A stretch of 64,000 bases of DNA from positions 195,651 through 259,650 of the forward strand of contig FSSI02000001.1 of NCBI GenBank assembly GCA_900149785.2, written 5' to 3'. Numbering within the stretch: position 1 is the stretch's first letter; each line of letters begins with the position of its first letter. The notes below the pieces were generated by a model. It had not been told where the DNA came from and searched no databases. It saw only the letters and a list, made by a program, of their open reading frames with translations. This stretch comes from Sodalinema lacuna_A (GTDB lineage: Bacteria; Cyanobacteriota; Cyanobacteriia; Cyanobacteriales; Geitlerinemataceae). This document shows, piece by piece, positions 49,704 to 58,420 of this stretch. The translations under genes were made by a program, and so were the position numbers.

Positions 49704-51353
49704 CTAGGGGCTAATTGAAGCAAACGGAAGTACCTGTTGCGTTTTACTCAAGCGCACCCCAGAAATATCCTCTTGGGCAAAAGCATAATCTTTATTCTGC
49801 CAAAGCGGGATATAGGGAACCTCCGCCGCGACAATCTCCTGTAACTCCACCAACAACTCATTCCGTTGCTGCGGGTCAGAGGCTTCTCGTTGCCGTTGTA
49901 ATAACTCATTGGCACGAGGATCATAATAAAACGAGCCGTGATATTGACTTTCCCCTAAGGTGCAGCCACTCTCAACAGACCCCTCTTGACATTCGAGAAA
50001 CGGCTTAACATAGTTATCCGCATCAAAAAAGTCCGCATACCAGGACAACAGAAAGGTCGGATACACGCCCTTATCCAAATATCCGTAGGCTGTCGCCGCC
50101 TCGACACTTCGGGGTTCGACGGTCATTAACCCCGGCAAATTTCGCTCAGCAAAGGCTTGTAAAATTGTGGCACTCAGACGGCCCGCCACGGAACTTGAGG
50201 GAAACCAGATCTGCACGACAAGGGGATTTTCTGGGGAAAACCCGGCCTGACGCAACAGTTCCCTGGCCCGGGCCACATTCCCATCGCCGTATTGCGTTGC
50301 AAACAGGGGACGATGGGCCTCAAAGGCGGGGGGAAGCAAACTATAAAGAGGGTCCGCTTGACCGTAAAATACCCGCTGATTGAGCAAATTTCGATCCATG
50401 ACGGCGGCTAAGGCCTGACGGACTTCAAGGCGATCGAAGGGGGGCTGATTGACGTTGAGAACCAGATAGGAAATGGTGGTACTTTCGGCGGCAATAATTT
50501 GATATCCCTCGGTTGGGGCTAATTCCTGAAGACTATGAATTTGGTCGGGGTCGAGTTGTTGATACGCCACATCAACGGACTCAGTACGGAAGGCGTTATA
50601 GAGGTTGGATTGACTCGAAAAGCGCCGCATATCAACCCCTTGATTGTTGGGAGGCTGGCCCCAATAGTCTTCAAAGATGTCAAAGGCGACGGAGTCACTG
50701 CCATAGTTGGCTAGACGATAGGGACCGGTTCCGACAAACTGGCTGGGGAGGAATTGCCCTTCGCCAATGTCATAGGCGGCTGGAGATATAGCACAAAGTC
50801 CTGGAAATGTCAAGAGAGAGGTGAAGCCGGCAAAGGGATAGTTGAGGCTGAGGGTGAGTTCGTACTCGCTGCTGGCCTCAATGGTGTCGACTAAGTCGGC
50901 GAGTAGGAAGGATGGCCGGCCACGATTGTCGCGAAAGCGGCGCAGGGAGAAGGCCATGGCGGCGGCGTTGAAGGGGGTTCCGTCATGGAAGACAACATCG
51001 CGACGCAAGGGAATGCGGTAGGTAAGTTGATCGTCGCTGATGATGGGTAGATCCCTGGCGAGTTTGGGGACGAGAGTGAGTTCTCCTTGGTCGTTTTGTT
51101 CGTAGTGATAGAGGGGTTCGCCCAGGTTGGCGATCGCCATCATGGAGGATTGTTCGTAGGCTTCGGCGGGATCGAGGGTGACAATTTGGGCGGTTGTTCC
51201 GAGGCGGATGCGATCGCCTCGGGAACTGGCCCCGACTCCACCGCTGGTTTGACGCAGATCCTGACTCGATTGTTGACAACTGACTAAGATGACCAGACAA
51301 CAACTGATCACGGCGGCGATCGCCGGCCAACGTCTTCTCCAATTTCCTCTCAT
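49704..51353 (-). CDS. Family 5 ABC transporter substrate-binding lipoprotein
   Basis: A 549-residue binding protein. Signal sequence with lipobox LVSC (C26) predicts a lipid anchor. The family 5 signature is seen in the N-terminal part (RIPLRRDVVFHDGTPFNA) and the domain linker in VDVAYQQLDPDQ; LLQRQREASDPQQRNELL and YIPLWQNKDYAF are typical of oligopeptide/dipeptide binders (DppA/OppA). No permease or ATPase is adjacent, so it may use a remote transporter. The 3' end abuts the STRR array. Ligand uncertain. Confidence 0.92.
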   Translation of the reverse strand: MRGNWRRRWPAIAAVISCCLVILVSCQQSSQDLRQTSGGVGASSRGDRIRLGTTAQIVTLDPAEAYEQSSMMAIANLGEPLYHYEQNDQGELTLVPKLARDLPIISDDQLTYRIPLRRDVVFHDGTPFNAAAMAFSLRRFRDNRGRPSFLLADLVDTIEASSEYELTLSLNYPFAGFTSLLTFPGLCAISPAAYDIGEGQFLPSQFVGTGPYRLANYGSDSVAFDIFEDYWGQPPNNQGVDMRRFSSQSNLYNAFRTESVDVAYQQLDPDQIHSLQELAPTEGYQIIAAESTTISYLVLNVNQPPFDRLEVRQALAAVMDRNLLNQRVFYGQADPLYSLLPPAFEAHRPLFATQYGDGNVARARELLRQAGFSPENPLVVQIWFPSSSVAGRLSATILQAFAERNLPGLMTVEPRSVEAATAYGYLDKGVYPTFLLSWYADFFDADNYVKPFLECQEGSVESGCTLGESQYHGSFYYDPRANELLQRQREASDPQQRNELLVELQEIVAAEVPYIPLWQNKDYAFAQEDISGVRLSKTQQVLPFASISP

Positions 51354-51628
51354 GCTGCCTGCCTCATCTGTCCTAGGACAACTCTCGATTGCCCAACTAT
51401 TTTAACGGACAGCATTAACCAAAAAAATACCCCGAGTTCGATGTCGAGGAAGTCACAGTATAGCTAAACGAGAATGATCTGACTCAAAGTCTCTGGTTTA
51501 AAGGGTTTTTAAGTTAAAATACGACGCCGGAATAGAAAATCGACAAATTGCAGTCTTAGCCAAGCTGAGGCAAAGATTAACGTGATGGTTTTAACAGTTA
51601 AATCTGATAGCGGCTGCGAAATCTGGCC

Positions 51629-51832
51629 TCAGTCAGAAATTTTGAGCCAACCCCGGCGAACGGCATGAAAGATACGGTTGAGGACATCTTCATCCTCAGA
51701 ACTGAGGCTGTTGCTAAGAACGACGGATTTAAGAGTTTGTCGCTCGGCGCGGCTGAGATGTCCGAGATTCCACACTCGGGCAAACATTTCATCGAGGGGG
51801 ATGCTTTGGTTCAGGGTCTGGGTCGTCATCAT
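51629..51832 (-). CDS. Small conserved protein of the HAVRRGW family (copy 2)
   Basis: A 67-residue protein: MTTQTLNQSIPLDEMFARVW, then LGHLSRAERQTLKS, SSEDEDVLNRIFHAVRRGWL. It matches the 48891 protein along its length (VWxxGxL, then a helix, then LNRLxHAVRRGW). Start at 51832 with AAGGTG 8 nt upstream. Small regulators or adaptors are possible; no motif shows it. The ABC binding-protein gene lies between the two paralogues. Confidence 0.75.
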   Translation of the reverse strand: MMTTQTLNQSIPLDEMFARVWNLGHLSRAERQTLKSVVLSNSLSSEDEDVLNRIFHAVRRGWLKISD

Positions 51833-51970
51833 GGGGGTCTGTCACCTTAGTTCGATATTCTTAGTATTACCTTTAGATTTGTTTTGTACAGCGATCGCCT
51901 TCCCCATTTGAGACGATCTTCAACACGAATGTTTGTGATGAGTATCACTGTTGACCGATTTGACTCGGAA

Positions 51971-53320
51971 TTAACTCGTAGCTGAGAGTGGGTCAGACCC
52001 CCACTGGGCAAGACGTTCACTCACCGCCGCGATCGCCTCAGTCCATTGTCCGCGCTGGGACTGACGAAATAACCGTAACGTGGGATACCAAGCACTGCGA
52101 TCGCCGGATAATCCCCAACGCCAATCCGGCGTGTGGGCCAACACCACCCAGGCCGGCTTCCCGAACGCTCCCGCCAGATGAGCCACGGCGGTATCAACGG
52201 TGATCACCAGATCGAGTTCTTGAATCATGGCGGCGGTATCCCAAAAGTCCCGCAACTGGGGGGCGAGATCAATCAGACGCGGTTCGGCGGCGATGGCCTC
52301 AGCGTCCTCGGGTCGAGGCTGTTTCTGCAAACTATAGAACTGAATTTGAGGCAAGTCCAGCCAGGGTTGAAACTCGGCCCAGGAACAGGAGCGATCGCCA
52401 TCTTTGCGATGAGTCGGACTCCCAGACCAAACTAACCCGACTTTCTTATAGCCTGTGGGAGCCTCGGGAACGTGGGGGCGACAATGGGGACTGAGATGGA
52501 GATAGGGAACCTTAGCCGGAATCGTCTCAGGTGTCGTTTGACGTAAATAGGGCAGACTCATGAGTAAGGCGTGAGCATCCCAAGCGGGAATGGGATCGTC
52601 CGTCGAGAAGAGGCGATCGCAACCGGGGAGTCCCTGAAACAGACGCAGTAACGGTGGCCGCACGCGCAGCCAAACGCGCACCCCTTCGGCGGCTAATTCC
52701 GGCACATAGCGCACAAATTGAATCGCATCACCGAAGCCTTGTTCAGCCAGTAACAGCAGAGTTTTGCCCTGTAATGGCTCCCCCTGCCAGATTAAGTCGC
52801 CGCGAGGGAAGGTTTCACTTAAATCTCGTCGGGAGGGACGAGCTTCATAATCGGCAAATCCCCGCTGAAAATCCCCCTGGAGCAAGCGCAATAGGGAGAG
52901 AGTACTGCGGGCCTCGTGCCAATGGGGATCTCGCGCTAATACTGCCTCAAAACAGGCGATCGCCGCCTCAATTTCCCCTAAATCCCAATGGATATGGCCG
53001 AGGCTAAACCACCATTGTGTCCCGGAATCATCTAACGCCAAAGCTTGCTGATAGGCGGCTTTGGCTTCTAGCAAACCGTTGATTTGTTGCCAGGTGCGCC
53101 CAAGGTTGGCATATCCCGTCGCAAATTGGGGATATTGCCTCAGGAGGCTCTGATAATGAGCGATCGCCTCGGACCACTTCCCCTGCTGAAAGGCGACACC
53201 TCCCAAAAGATTTAACGCATCCAGACGCTGAGGCTGTTGGGCTAATAGGGTTTGGCAAATGGCGATGGCGCGATCGTACTGCTGCGCCTCGTAACAGGCC
53301 AAGGCCCTTTCAATGTCCAT
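51971..53320 (-). CDS. TPR protein with glycosyltransferase-like C-terminal domain
   Basis: A 449-residue protein. About residues 1-140 are TPR units (ALACYEAQQYDRAIAICQ, AIAHYQSLLRQYPQFATGYA, AAIACFEAVLARDPHW). The C-terminal part (about 180-440) resembles the GT-B/glycosyltransferase family 9-like domain: LLLAEQGFGDAIQFVRY, KKVGLVWSGSPTHRKDG and LVITVDTAVAHLAGAFGKPAW. These TPR-GT proteins are common in cyanobacteria and alphaproteobacteria and are thought to modify proteins or polysaccharides. ATG at 53320 is used; GTG at 53323 precedes it. Substrate unknown. Confidence 0.87.
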   Translation of the reverse strand: MDIERALACYEAQQYDRAIAICQTLLAQQPQRLDALNLLGGVAFQQGKWSEAIAHYQSLLRQYPQFATGYANLGRTWQQINGLLEAKAAYQQALALDDSGTQWWFSLGHIHWDLGEIEAAIACFEAVLARDPHWHEARSTLSLLRLLQGDFQRGFADYEARPSRRDLSETFPRGDLIWQGEPLQGKTLLLLAEQGFGDAIQFVRYVPELAAEGVRVWLRVRPPLLRLFQGLPGCDRLFSTDDPIPAWDAHALLMSLPYLRQTTPETIPAKVPYLHLSPHCRPHVPEAPTGYKKVGLVWSGSPTHRKDGDRSCSWAEFQPWLDLPQIQFYSLQKQPRPEDAEAIAAEPRLIDLAPQLRDFWDTAAMIQELDLVITVDTAVAHLAGAFGKPAWVVLAHTPDWRWGLSGDRSAWYPTLRLFRQSQRGQWTEAIAAVSERLAQWGSDPLSATS

Positions 53321-53831
53321 CACGTCGTCTTCATCCCCTCACGCTCACATCACCTCTCAAGCCACGGCCACTGAGGAATTGCTCCAATCGCTCCAGAGGA
53401 ATCGCCCCAGTTGCAGAAAAATTTAGCATTCTTTATATGATTGCCCAAATCCTAGGATCCCCGGTTGAAGCAAGTAGTGTAGCAAACCCACACTAGGGGT
53501 TCAGCTCAGGCATCTACATCTAGAACGCTCTTTTGTTTTTGTTACTACTTAACATAAAACATAGGTATAAAACCTTAAAAAAAGCTATAAAAGCGCTTCA
53601 GAGAGAATGAACGCTATCAAGCTTCAATTTAAAAACCTTAAATCTTTCTAACATCAGCAGAGACATTAAGTTTAATGTTGCAACCCTTTCCATCCCCAGA
53701 CACATCCCCCATAATGCAAACAACGAGAGGACGAGCGATCGCGACCCCCAGTTCAACACGAGTCACCTCAACTCCAGTGGCGATCGCCAACCTCAACCAG
53801 AACTCAGTCAGTACGAAAAGGAGAAAATCGG
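53321..53831 (+). promoter_or_regulatory. Long AT-rich leader of chlL
   Basis: About 510 nt without a supported gene. The middle (53520-53660) is AT-rich, with several TATAAAA-like stretches (for example TATAAAAC near 53567 and CTATAAAAG near 53585) that could hold promoters. AAGGAG (53817-53822) is the ribosome site for chlL. A frame at 53675-53869 overlaps the chlL start and is not supported. Regulation by light or oxygen would be expected for DPOR; no motif is clear. Confidence 0.45.
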
Positions 53832-54695
53832 GTGAGATTAGCAGTATACGGAAAAGGCGGCATTGGTAAATCCACCACCAGTTGCAACATCTCAGTTGCC
53901 CTGGCCCGTCGCGGCAAAAAAGTCCTGCAAATTGGGTGTGACCCCAAACACGATAGTACCTTCACCCTAACGGGCTATCTCATTCCCACCATCATCGATA
54001 CCCTACAAGAAAAAGACTTCCATTACGAAGACATCTGGCCCGAAGACGTGATCTATAAAGGCTATGGCGGCGTTGACTGCGTCGAAGCCGGCGGTCCCCC
54101 AGCCGGTGCCGGCTGTGGTGGTTACGTCGTCGGTGAAACGGTCAAACTCCTCAAAGAACTCAACGCCTTTGACGAATACGACGTGATTCTCTTTGATGTT
54201 CTTGGCGACGTGGTCTGTGGTGGTTTTGCTGCCCCCCTCAACTACGCCGACTATGCCCTGATTGTCACCGACAATGGCTTTGATGCCCTCTTTGCCGCCA
54301 ACCGCATCGCCGCCTCCGTGCGGGAAAAAGCCCGTACCCACCCCCTACGTCTTGCCGGATTGATCGGCAACCGCACCTCCAAACGGGATCTCATCGATAA
54401 GTATATCGAGACCGTGCCGATGCCAGTGTTGGAAATCCTACCCCTGATCGAAGATATCCGCGTCTCCCGAGTCAAGGGCAAAACCCTATTTGAGATGACC
54501 GAAACCGACGCAGCCCTCAACTACGTCTGCGACTACTACCTCAACATTGCCGACCAAATCTTGGCCTTACCCGAAGGTGTGGTTCCCAAAGATGCCGCCG
54601 ATCGCGACCTCTTCTCGCTTCTATCTGACTTCTATCTCAATCCTCAGCAGCCCCCGGCGACCGTGGATGCTGAACCCGACCTCATGATGGTCTAA
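53832..54695 (+). CDS. chlL: Light-independent protochlorophyllide reductase, iron-sulfur ATPase subunit
   Basis: A 287-residue NifH-like protein. P-loop GKGGIGKST (7-15), switch region and the 4Fe-4S cysteines in GAGCGGY (C95) and DVVCGGF (C129), all in the ChlL pattern. It starts with GTG, supported by AAGGAG 9 nt upstream. The dimer transfers electrons to the ChlN-ChlB complex to reduce protochlorophyllide in darkness; the enzyme is oxygen-sensitive. chlN follows after one intervening gene; chlB is not in the window. A 13-bp unit (TAAATGATGGCTT-type) is repeated about three times across its stop codon. Confidence 0.97.
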   Translation: MRLAVYGKGGIGKSTTSCNISVALARRGKKVLQIGCDPKHDSTFTLTGYLIPTIIDTLQEKDFHYEDIWPEDVIYKGYGGVDCVEAGGPPAGAGCGGYVVGETVKLLKELNAFDEYDVILFDVLGDVVCGGFAAPLNYADYALIVTDNGFDALFAANRIAASVREKARTHPLRLAGLIGNRTSKRDLIDKYIETVPMPVLEILPLIEDIRVSRVKGKTLFEMTETDAALNYVCDYYLNIADQILALPEGVVPKDAADRDLFSLLSDFYLNPQQPPATVDAEPDLMMV

Positions 54696-54970
54696 ATGAT
54701 GGCTTAAATGATGGCTTAAAGGGCCGTGTGAAAGAACCGAGCCAGCCTCGCAACTGATGAGCGTCAGGGTTGTCGCGGCGATCGCAGCCAATCCTGGCCC
54801 GAATGTCAACGACTATTACAGCTTGCAGGGATGAAGCACCCCAGTTGTCAGCTAGCCTAGTATGATTCAGTACAGGCAATGCCTAATGCCGTTTCAAGAC
54901 GGAGTACCTTCGACTGAGGCGGATAGACTAGAAATGAACAACGCAGCAACTCCGGGGATAAATAAAAACC

Positions 54971-56656
54971 ATGGCATTTTTCGATAGCTTTACCAGCGCT
55001 CTCAAAGAGAAGTGGTTGCAGTATTACCAAGCCAACCGCGAATGGCTCAACCTGCACATGCAGGTGGCTGCCGTTAAAACCCCCGATGGAGGTCGTCGTC
55101 CTCCGTCTTACTTCATCATCGGTTCCCTCAACGGAATCGAACCGAAGCTGGCCCAACTGATGTTGCCCTTTTCTCGGCTCAATCCCGATCCAGATACCTT
55201 AATTGAAGTGATCGGCTTGAACTTTGACCCCGACATTGCCCTGGGGTTAGATCCCGAGACTGACCTTCCTTCTCAAGAATCTGCCCCTTCCGTCGAGGAG
55301 ACTGAAGATGACCCTTTTGGTGAGTCGGAAACTGGGGATTTTACCGCTGCTGGCGTAGCGGCGAGTAGCCTAGTTTCCGACGACTCCCAACCCCCTGCGA
55401 TCGCAGAAACTCCCGACGCGATCGCTGAACCCGAACCCGAACCCGAACCCGAAGCCGCAACCGATGCAGCCCTCGCTGGCGTAACCGCCGTTGCCCAAGC
55501 ACAAGACGAGGAAGAGGATTTAAGTATCCTTGAGGATGACGAGAATGAGTCCGCTGAGGAGACCCCAGAAGCGATGCTTCTCGACGATGACTCAGAGGAA
55601 TTAGAAGCGTCTTCAGACGAGTCTTTAGAAGACTTGAGCGAAGCCTCAACCCCTGAAAGTCCCGAAGCCGACGACGCTCTCGATATCCTCGGGGAAGCCG
55701 AAGCTGACTCAGACTCTCAGGAGGCTGACGAAGAACTCGATCCCTTTGCCGGACTATCCGAAGAACCCGTTGATCTCGATACTCCCATCGAAGCGAGCAG
55801 CGATGCCAGCGACGACGAGGATTCAGACAGCGATGATGATATGGACTTGTCCGCCTTCGCCGATGACGAGGCTGAAGACACCTCCAATGACGTCAGCGAT
55901 GATATGGATCTCGATGTCTTCGGCGACTCTGACGACGACTCTGACGATGACTCCAACGGGGACGCGGCCGATAGCGATGATATCGACCTATCTGCCTTTG
56001 CCGAGGACGAGTCTGAGGCGGATGAGATGGATCTCGACGCTTTCGCCAGTGATGACGATAGCGATGGTTCTGACGACATGAATCTCGACGCTTTCGCCAG
56101 TGATGACGATAGCGATGGTTCTGACGACATGAATCTCGACGCTTTCGCCAGTGATGACGATAGCGATGGTTCTGACGACATGGACCTCGACGCTTTCGCC
56201 AGTGACGACGATTCTTCCTCGGATGATGACGTCGATCTCGCCGCTTTAGCCGACGACGATGACGATGATATGGATTTATCAGCCTTCGGCGATGACGAGG
56301 ACTCGGACGACGACGGCGACGATGGACTCGACCTCGGAGCCTTCGGCGGTGATGAGGACTCGGACGACGATGACGATGATATGGATTTATCGGCCTTCGG
56401 CGGTGACGAGGACTCGGACGATGACGGCGACGATGGACTCGACCTCGGGGCCTTCGGCGGTGATGAGGACTCGGACGACGATGACGATGATAATGACTTC
56501 GATCTAGCCGCCTTTGGTGGTGATGATGAAGACTCTGGCTTAGGAGATCTCGGCAACGATGACGAACTCGACGAAGCGGCGTTTGGGGCGTTGATGGAAG
56601 ATGACGATGATGAGGAAGATCCCGAAATCTCCAACTTGTTGTCAGATCTCGAATAA
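54971..56656 (+). CDS. DUF5331 protein with long Asp/Ser-rich repeat tail
   Basis: A 561-residue protein. Residues 1-95 (FFDSFTSALKEKWLQYYQAN to NFDPDIALGL) form the DUF5331 domain, which to my knowledge is encoded between chlL and chlN in many cyanobacteria. The rest is extremely acidic and disordered-looking, with motifs of the type DMDLSAFADD. At 56030-56182 a 51-bp unit encoding 17 residues (DLDAFASDDDSDGSDDM) is repeated three times almost exactly, with a diverged fourth copy. A role in DPOR assembly or oxygen protection is inferred from position only. The antisense frames here are composition artefacts. Confidence 0.8.
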   Translation: MAFFDSFTSALKEKWLQYYQANREWLNLHMQVAAVKTPDGGRRPPSYFIIGSLNGIEPKLAQLMLPFSRLNPDPDTLIEVIGLNFDPDIALGLDPETDLPSQESAPSVEETEDDPFGESETGDFTAAGVAASSLVSDDSQPPAIAETPDAIAEPEPEPEPEAATDAALAGVTAVAQAQDEEEDLSILEDDENESAEETPEAMLLDDDSEELEASSDESLEDLSEASTPESPEADDALDILGEAEADSDSQEADEELDPFAGLSEEPVDLDTPIEASSDASDDEDSDSDDDMDLSAFADDEAEDTSNDVSDDMDLDVFGDSDDDSDDDSNGDAADSDDIDLSAFAEDESEADEMDLDAFASDDDSDGSDDMNLDAFASDDDSDGSDDMNLDAFASDDDSDGSDDMDLDAFASDDDSSSDDDVDLAALADDDDDDMDLSAFGDDEDSDDDGDDGLDLGAFGGDEDSDDDDDDMDLSAFGGDEDSDDDGDDGLDLGAFGGDEDSDDDDDDNDFDLAAFGGDDEDSGLGDLGNDDELDEAAFGALMEDDDDEEDPEISNLLSDLE

Positions 56657-56693
56657 CACAACTGACCACCCCTGATATTAGGAGACCTGTTCC

Positions 56694-58100
56694 ATGACTG
56701 TTGCTACACAACCCAATGCACAACCTAATGCACTTAACTTTGAGTGCGAAACGGGGAACTATCACACTTTTTGCCCGATTAGCTGTGTAGCTTGGCTCTA
56801 TCAGAAAATTGAAGATAGCTTTTTTCTGGTGATTGGCACGAAAACTTGTGGCTATTTTCTGCAAAATGCCATGGGAGTGATGATTTTTGCCGAGCCACGT
56901 TATGCCATGGCGGAACTCGAAGAGGGGGATGTTTCGGCTCAGCTCAATGATTACGAAGAGTTGAAACGGTTGTGCCAACAAATTAAGCGCGATCGCAACC
57001 CCAGTGTCATTGTTTGGATTGGCACCTGTACCACGGAAATCATCAAGATGGACTTGGAAGGGTTAGCCCCCAAACTCGAAGCCGAAATTGGCATCCCCAT
57101 CGTGACCGCTCGGGCCAATGGGTTGGACTATGCCTTCACTCAAGGGGAAGACACGGTGTTAGCAGCCATGGCACAACGCTGTCCAAATCAGCGGGTGGAG
57201 TCAGAAAAAACCGAACGCAATGCCATCAAGCGTCTACTCGATTTCGGTCGCAAGGATGAGGAGGAGACGACAACGTCGGAGTATGTTGACCATCCTCCTC
57301 TAACCTTGTTTGGGTCTCTCCCAGACCCGGTGGTGACTCAGTTGAGTCTGGAACTGAAAAAACAAGGGATTCAAGTCTCGGGAATGTTGCCGGCTAAACG
57401 CTATACGGAACTCCCGGCACTGGTGGAAGGAGACTATGTTTGTGGCGTCAATCCCTTTCTCAGTCGCACCGCTACTACCCTGATGCGTCGCCGCAAATGT
57501 AAACTCATTGGTGCGCCGTTCCCCATCGGTCCTGATGGAACTCGTGCTTGGGTTGAGAAAATTTGCTCGGTGTTCGGTATTGAACCGAAAGGGTTAGAGG
57601 AACGGGAGCAAAAAATTTGGGAAAGTGTCGAAGAGTATGTGGCACTGTTGCGGGGTAAGTCGGTCTTCTTTATGGGAGATAATTTGCTCGAAATCTCTTT
57701 AGCTCGCTTTTTGACTCGTTGCGGGATGACGGTTCAAGAAATTGGCATTCCCTATATGGACAAACGCTATCAGAAGGCGGAGTTGGATTTCTTGGCAAAA
57801 ACCTGTGATGAGATGGGGGTTCCCTATCCGACGATTGTGGAGAAGCCGGATAATTACAATCAACTGCAACGGATTAAGGAGTCAAATCCTGATTTGGTGA
57901 TTACGGGTATGGCTCATGCGAATCCGTTAGAGGCCCGTGGAATTAGTACGAAGTGGTCGGTTGAGTTTACCTTTGCTCAGATTCATGGTTTCGCCAATAC
58001 TCGCGATTTATTGGAGTTAGCCACCCGTCCGCTACGTCGCAATGACAATCTCAAGCATTTGGGTTGGGAGAAGTTGGTCCAGGAAGACGCTCAGGTTTAA
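56694..58100 (+). CDS. chlN: Light-independent protochlorophyllide reductase subunit N
   Basis: A 468-residue NifD-like subunit. The cysteines for the NB cluster are seen in TFCPIS (C27), KTCGYF (C52) and IGTCTTE (C112). AGGAG lies 9 nt before the ATG. With ChlB it binds protochlorophyllide and, fed by ChlL, reduces ring D without light. It follows the DUF5331 gene by 37 nt, so chlL-DUF5331-chlN look like one transcription unit, ending at a strong hairpin. chlB must lie elsewhere in the genome. Confidence 0.97.
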   Translation: MTVATQPNAQPNALNFECETGNYHTFCPISCVAWLYQKIEDSFFLVIGTKTCGYFLQNAMGVMIFAEPRYAMAELEEGDVSAQLNDYEELKRLCQQIKRDRNPSVIVWIGTCTTEIIKMDLEGLAPKLEAEIGIPIVTARANGLDYAFTQGEDTVLAAMAQRCPNQRVESEKTERNAIKRLLDFGRKDEEETTTSEYVDHPPLTLFGSLPDPVVTQLSLELKKQGIQVSGMLPAKRYTELPALVEGDYVCGVNPFLSRTATTLMRRRKCKLIGAPFPIGPDGTRAWVEKICSVFGIEPKGLEEREQKIWESVEEYVALLRGKSVFFMGDNLLEISLARFLTRCGMTVQEIGIPYMDKRYQKAELDFLAKTCDEMGVPYPTIVEKPDNYNQLQRIKESNPDLVITGMAHANPLEARGISTKWSVEFTFAQIHGFANTRDLLELATRPLRRNDNLKHLGWEKLVQEDAQV

Positions 58101-58151
58101 GGCTGTTGTGAGACGGTAACTCGCCTATCGTTTTGGCGAGTCCATCTCCCC

Positions 58152-58179
58152 GAGGACGATCCCGCACGGGGTCGTCCTC
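58152..58179 (+). terminator. chlN terminator hairpin
   Basis: GAGGACGATCCC and GGGGTCGTCCTC form a 12-bp stem (one G-T pair) with a GCAC loop, 51 nt after the chlN stop. A short pyrimidine run and the STRR array follow. Confidence 0.75.
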
Positions 58180-58221
58180 TTGCCGCTTGCCGCTTGCCTC
58201 TTGCCTCTTGCCTCTTGCCTT
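58180..58221. repeat. STRR heptamer array between chlN and por
   Basis: Six tandem heptamers: TTGCCGC units followed by TTGCCTC units and a terminal TTGCCTT, directly after the chlN hairpin. It is a third copy of the TTGCCTC-type STRR seen at 27742 and 49441. Confidence 0.88.
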
Positions 58222-58420
58222 CTTTACAAATGTTTGATTTTTGTTGTTAAAGTCTAAACTAGGAGTTGCGATCGCTCAATTTTTGGTTTATATTAAGTGT
58301 CTTAGAACCGCAATTTCACCCCTAAGAACTTTGCGATCGCACCCCTAGCGCAGCGTGAGCGCAATGTGAAATCAACCTTCCTTGTACTTGTCAATAAACT
58401 TTAAAAAAAATTAACTCAAC
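58222..58420 (+). promoter_or_regulatory. por upstream region
   Basis: 199 nt that must hold the por promoter. AT-rich stretches occur near 58225-58310 and two HIP1-type sites are present; TTTAAAAAAAATTAA precedes the ATG by a few bases and no Shine-Dalgarno is obvious. I cannot assign boxes. Confidence 0.35.

Noticed and set aside
49420..49718. Three overlapping frames encoding LASCLLP/SLFPVPC repeats
   Set aside because: Translation of STRR heptamers across an N; open in all frames because of the repeat unit, not selection.
53675..53869. 64-residue frame overlapping the chlL start
   Set aside because: Low-complexity Ser/Thr composition, no ribosome site, overlaps chlL; the chlL ribosome site lies inside it.
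55717..56981. Long antisense frames (Ser-rich and Arg/His-rich) opposite the DUF5331 gene
   Set aside because: They are shadows of GAC/GAT/TCG-rich codons; no start context and no homology.
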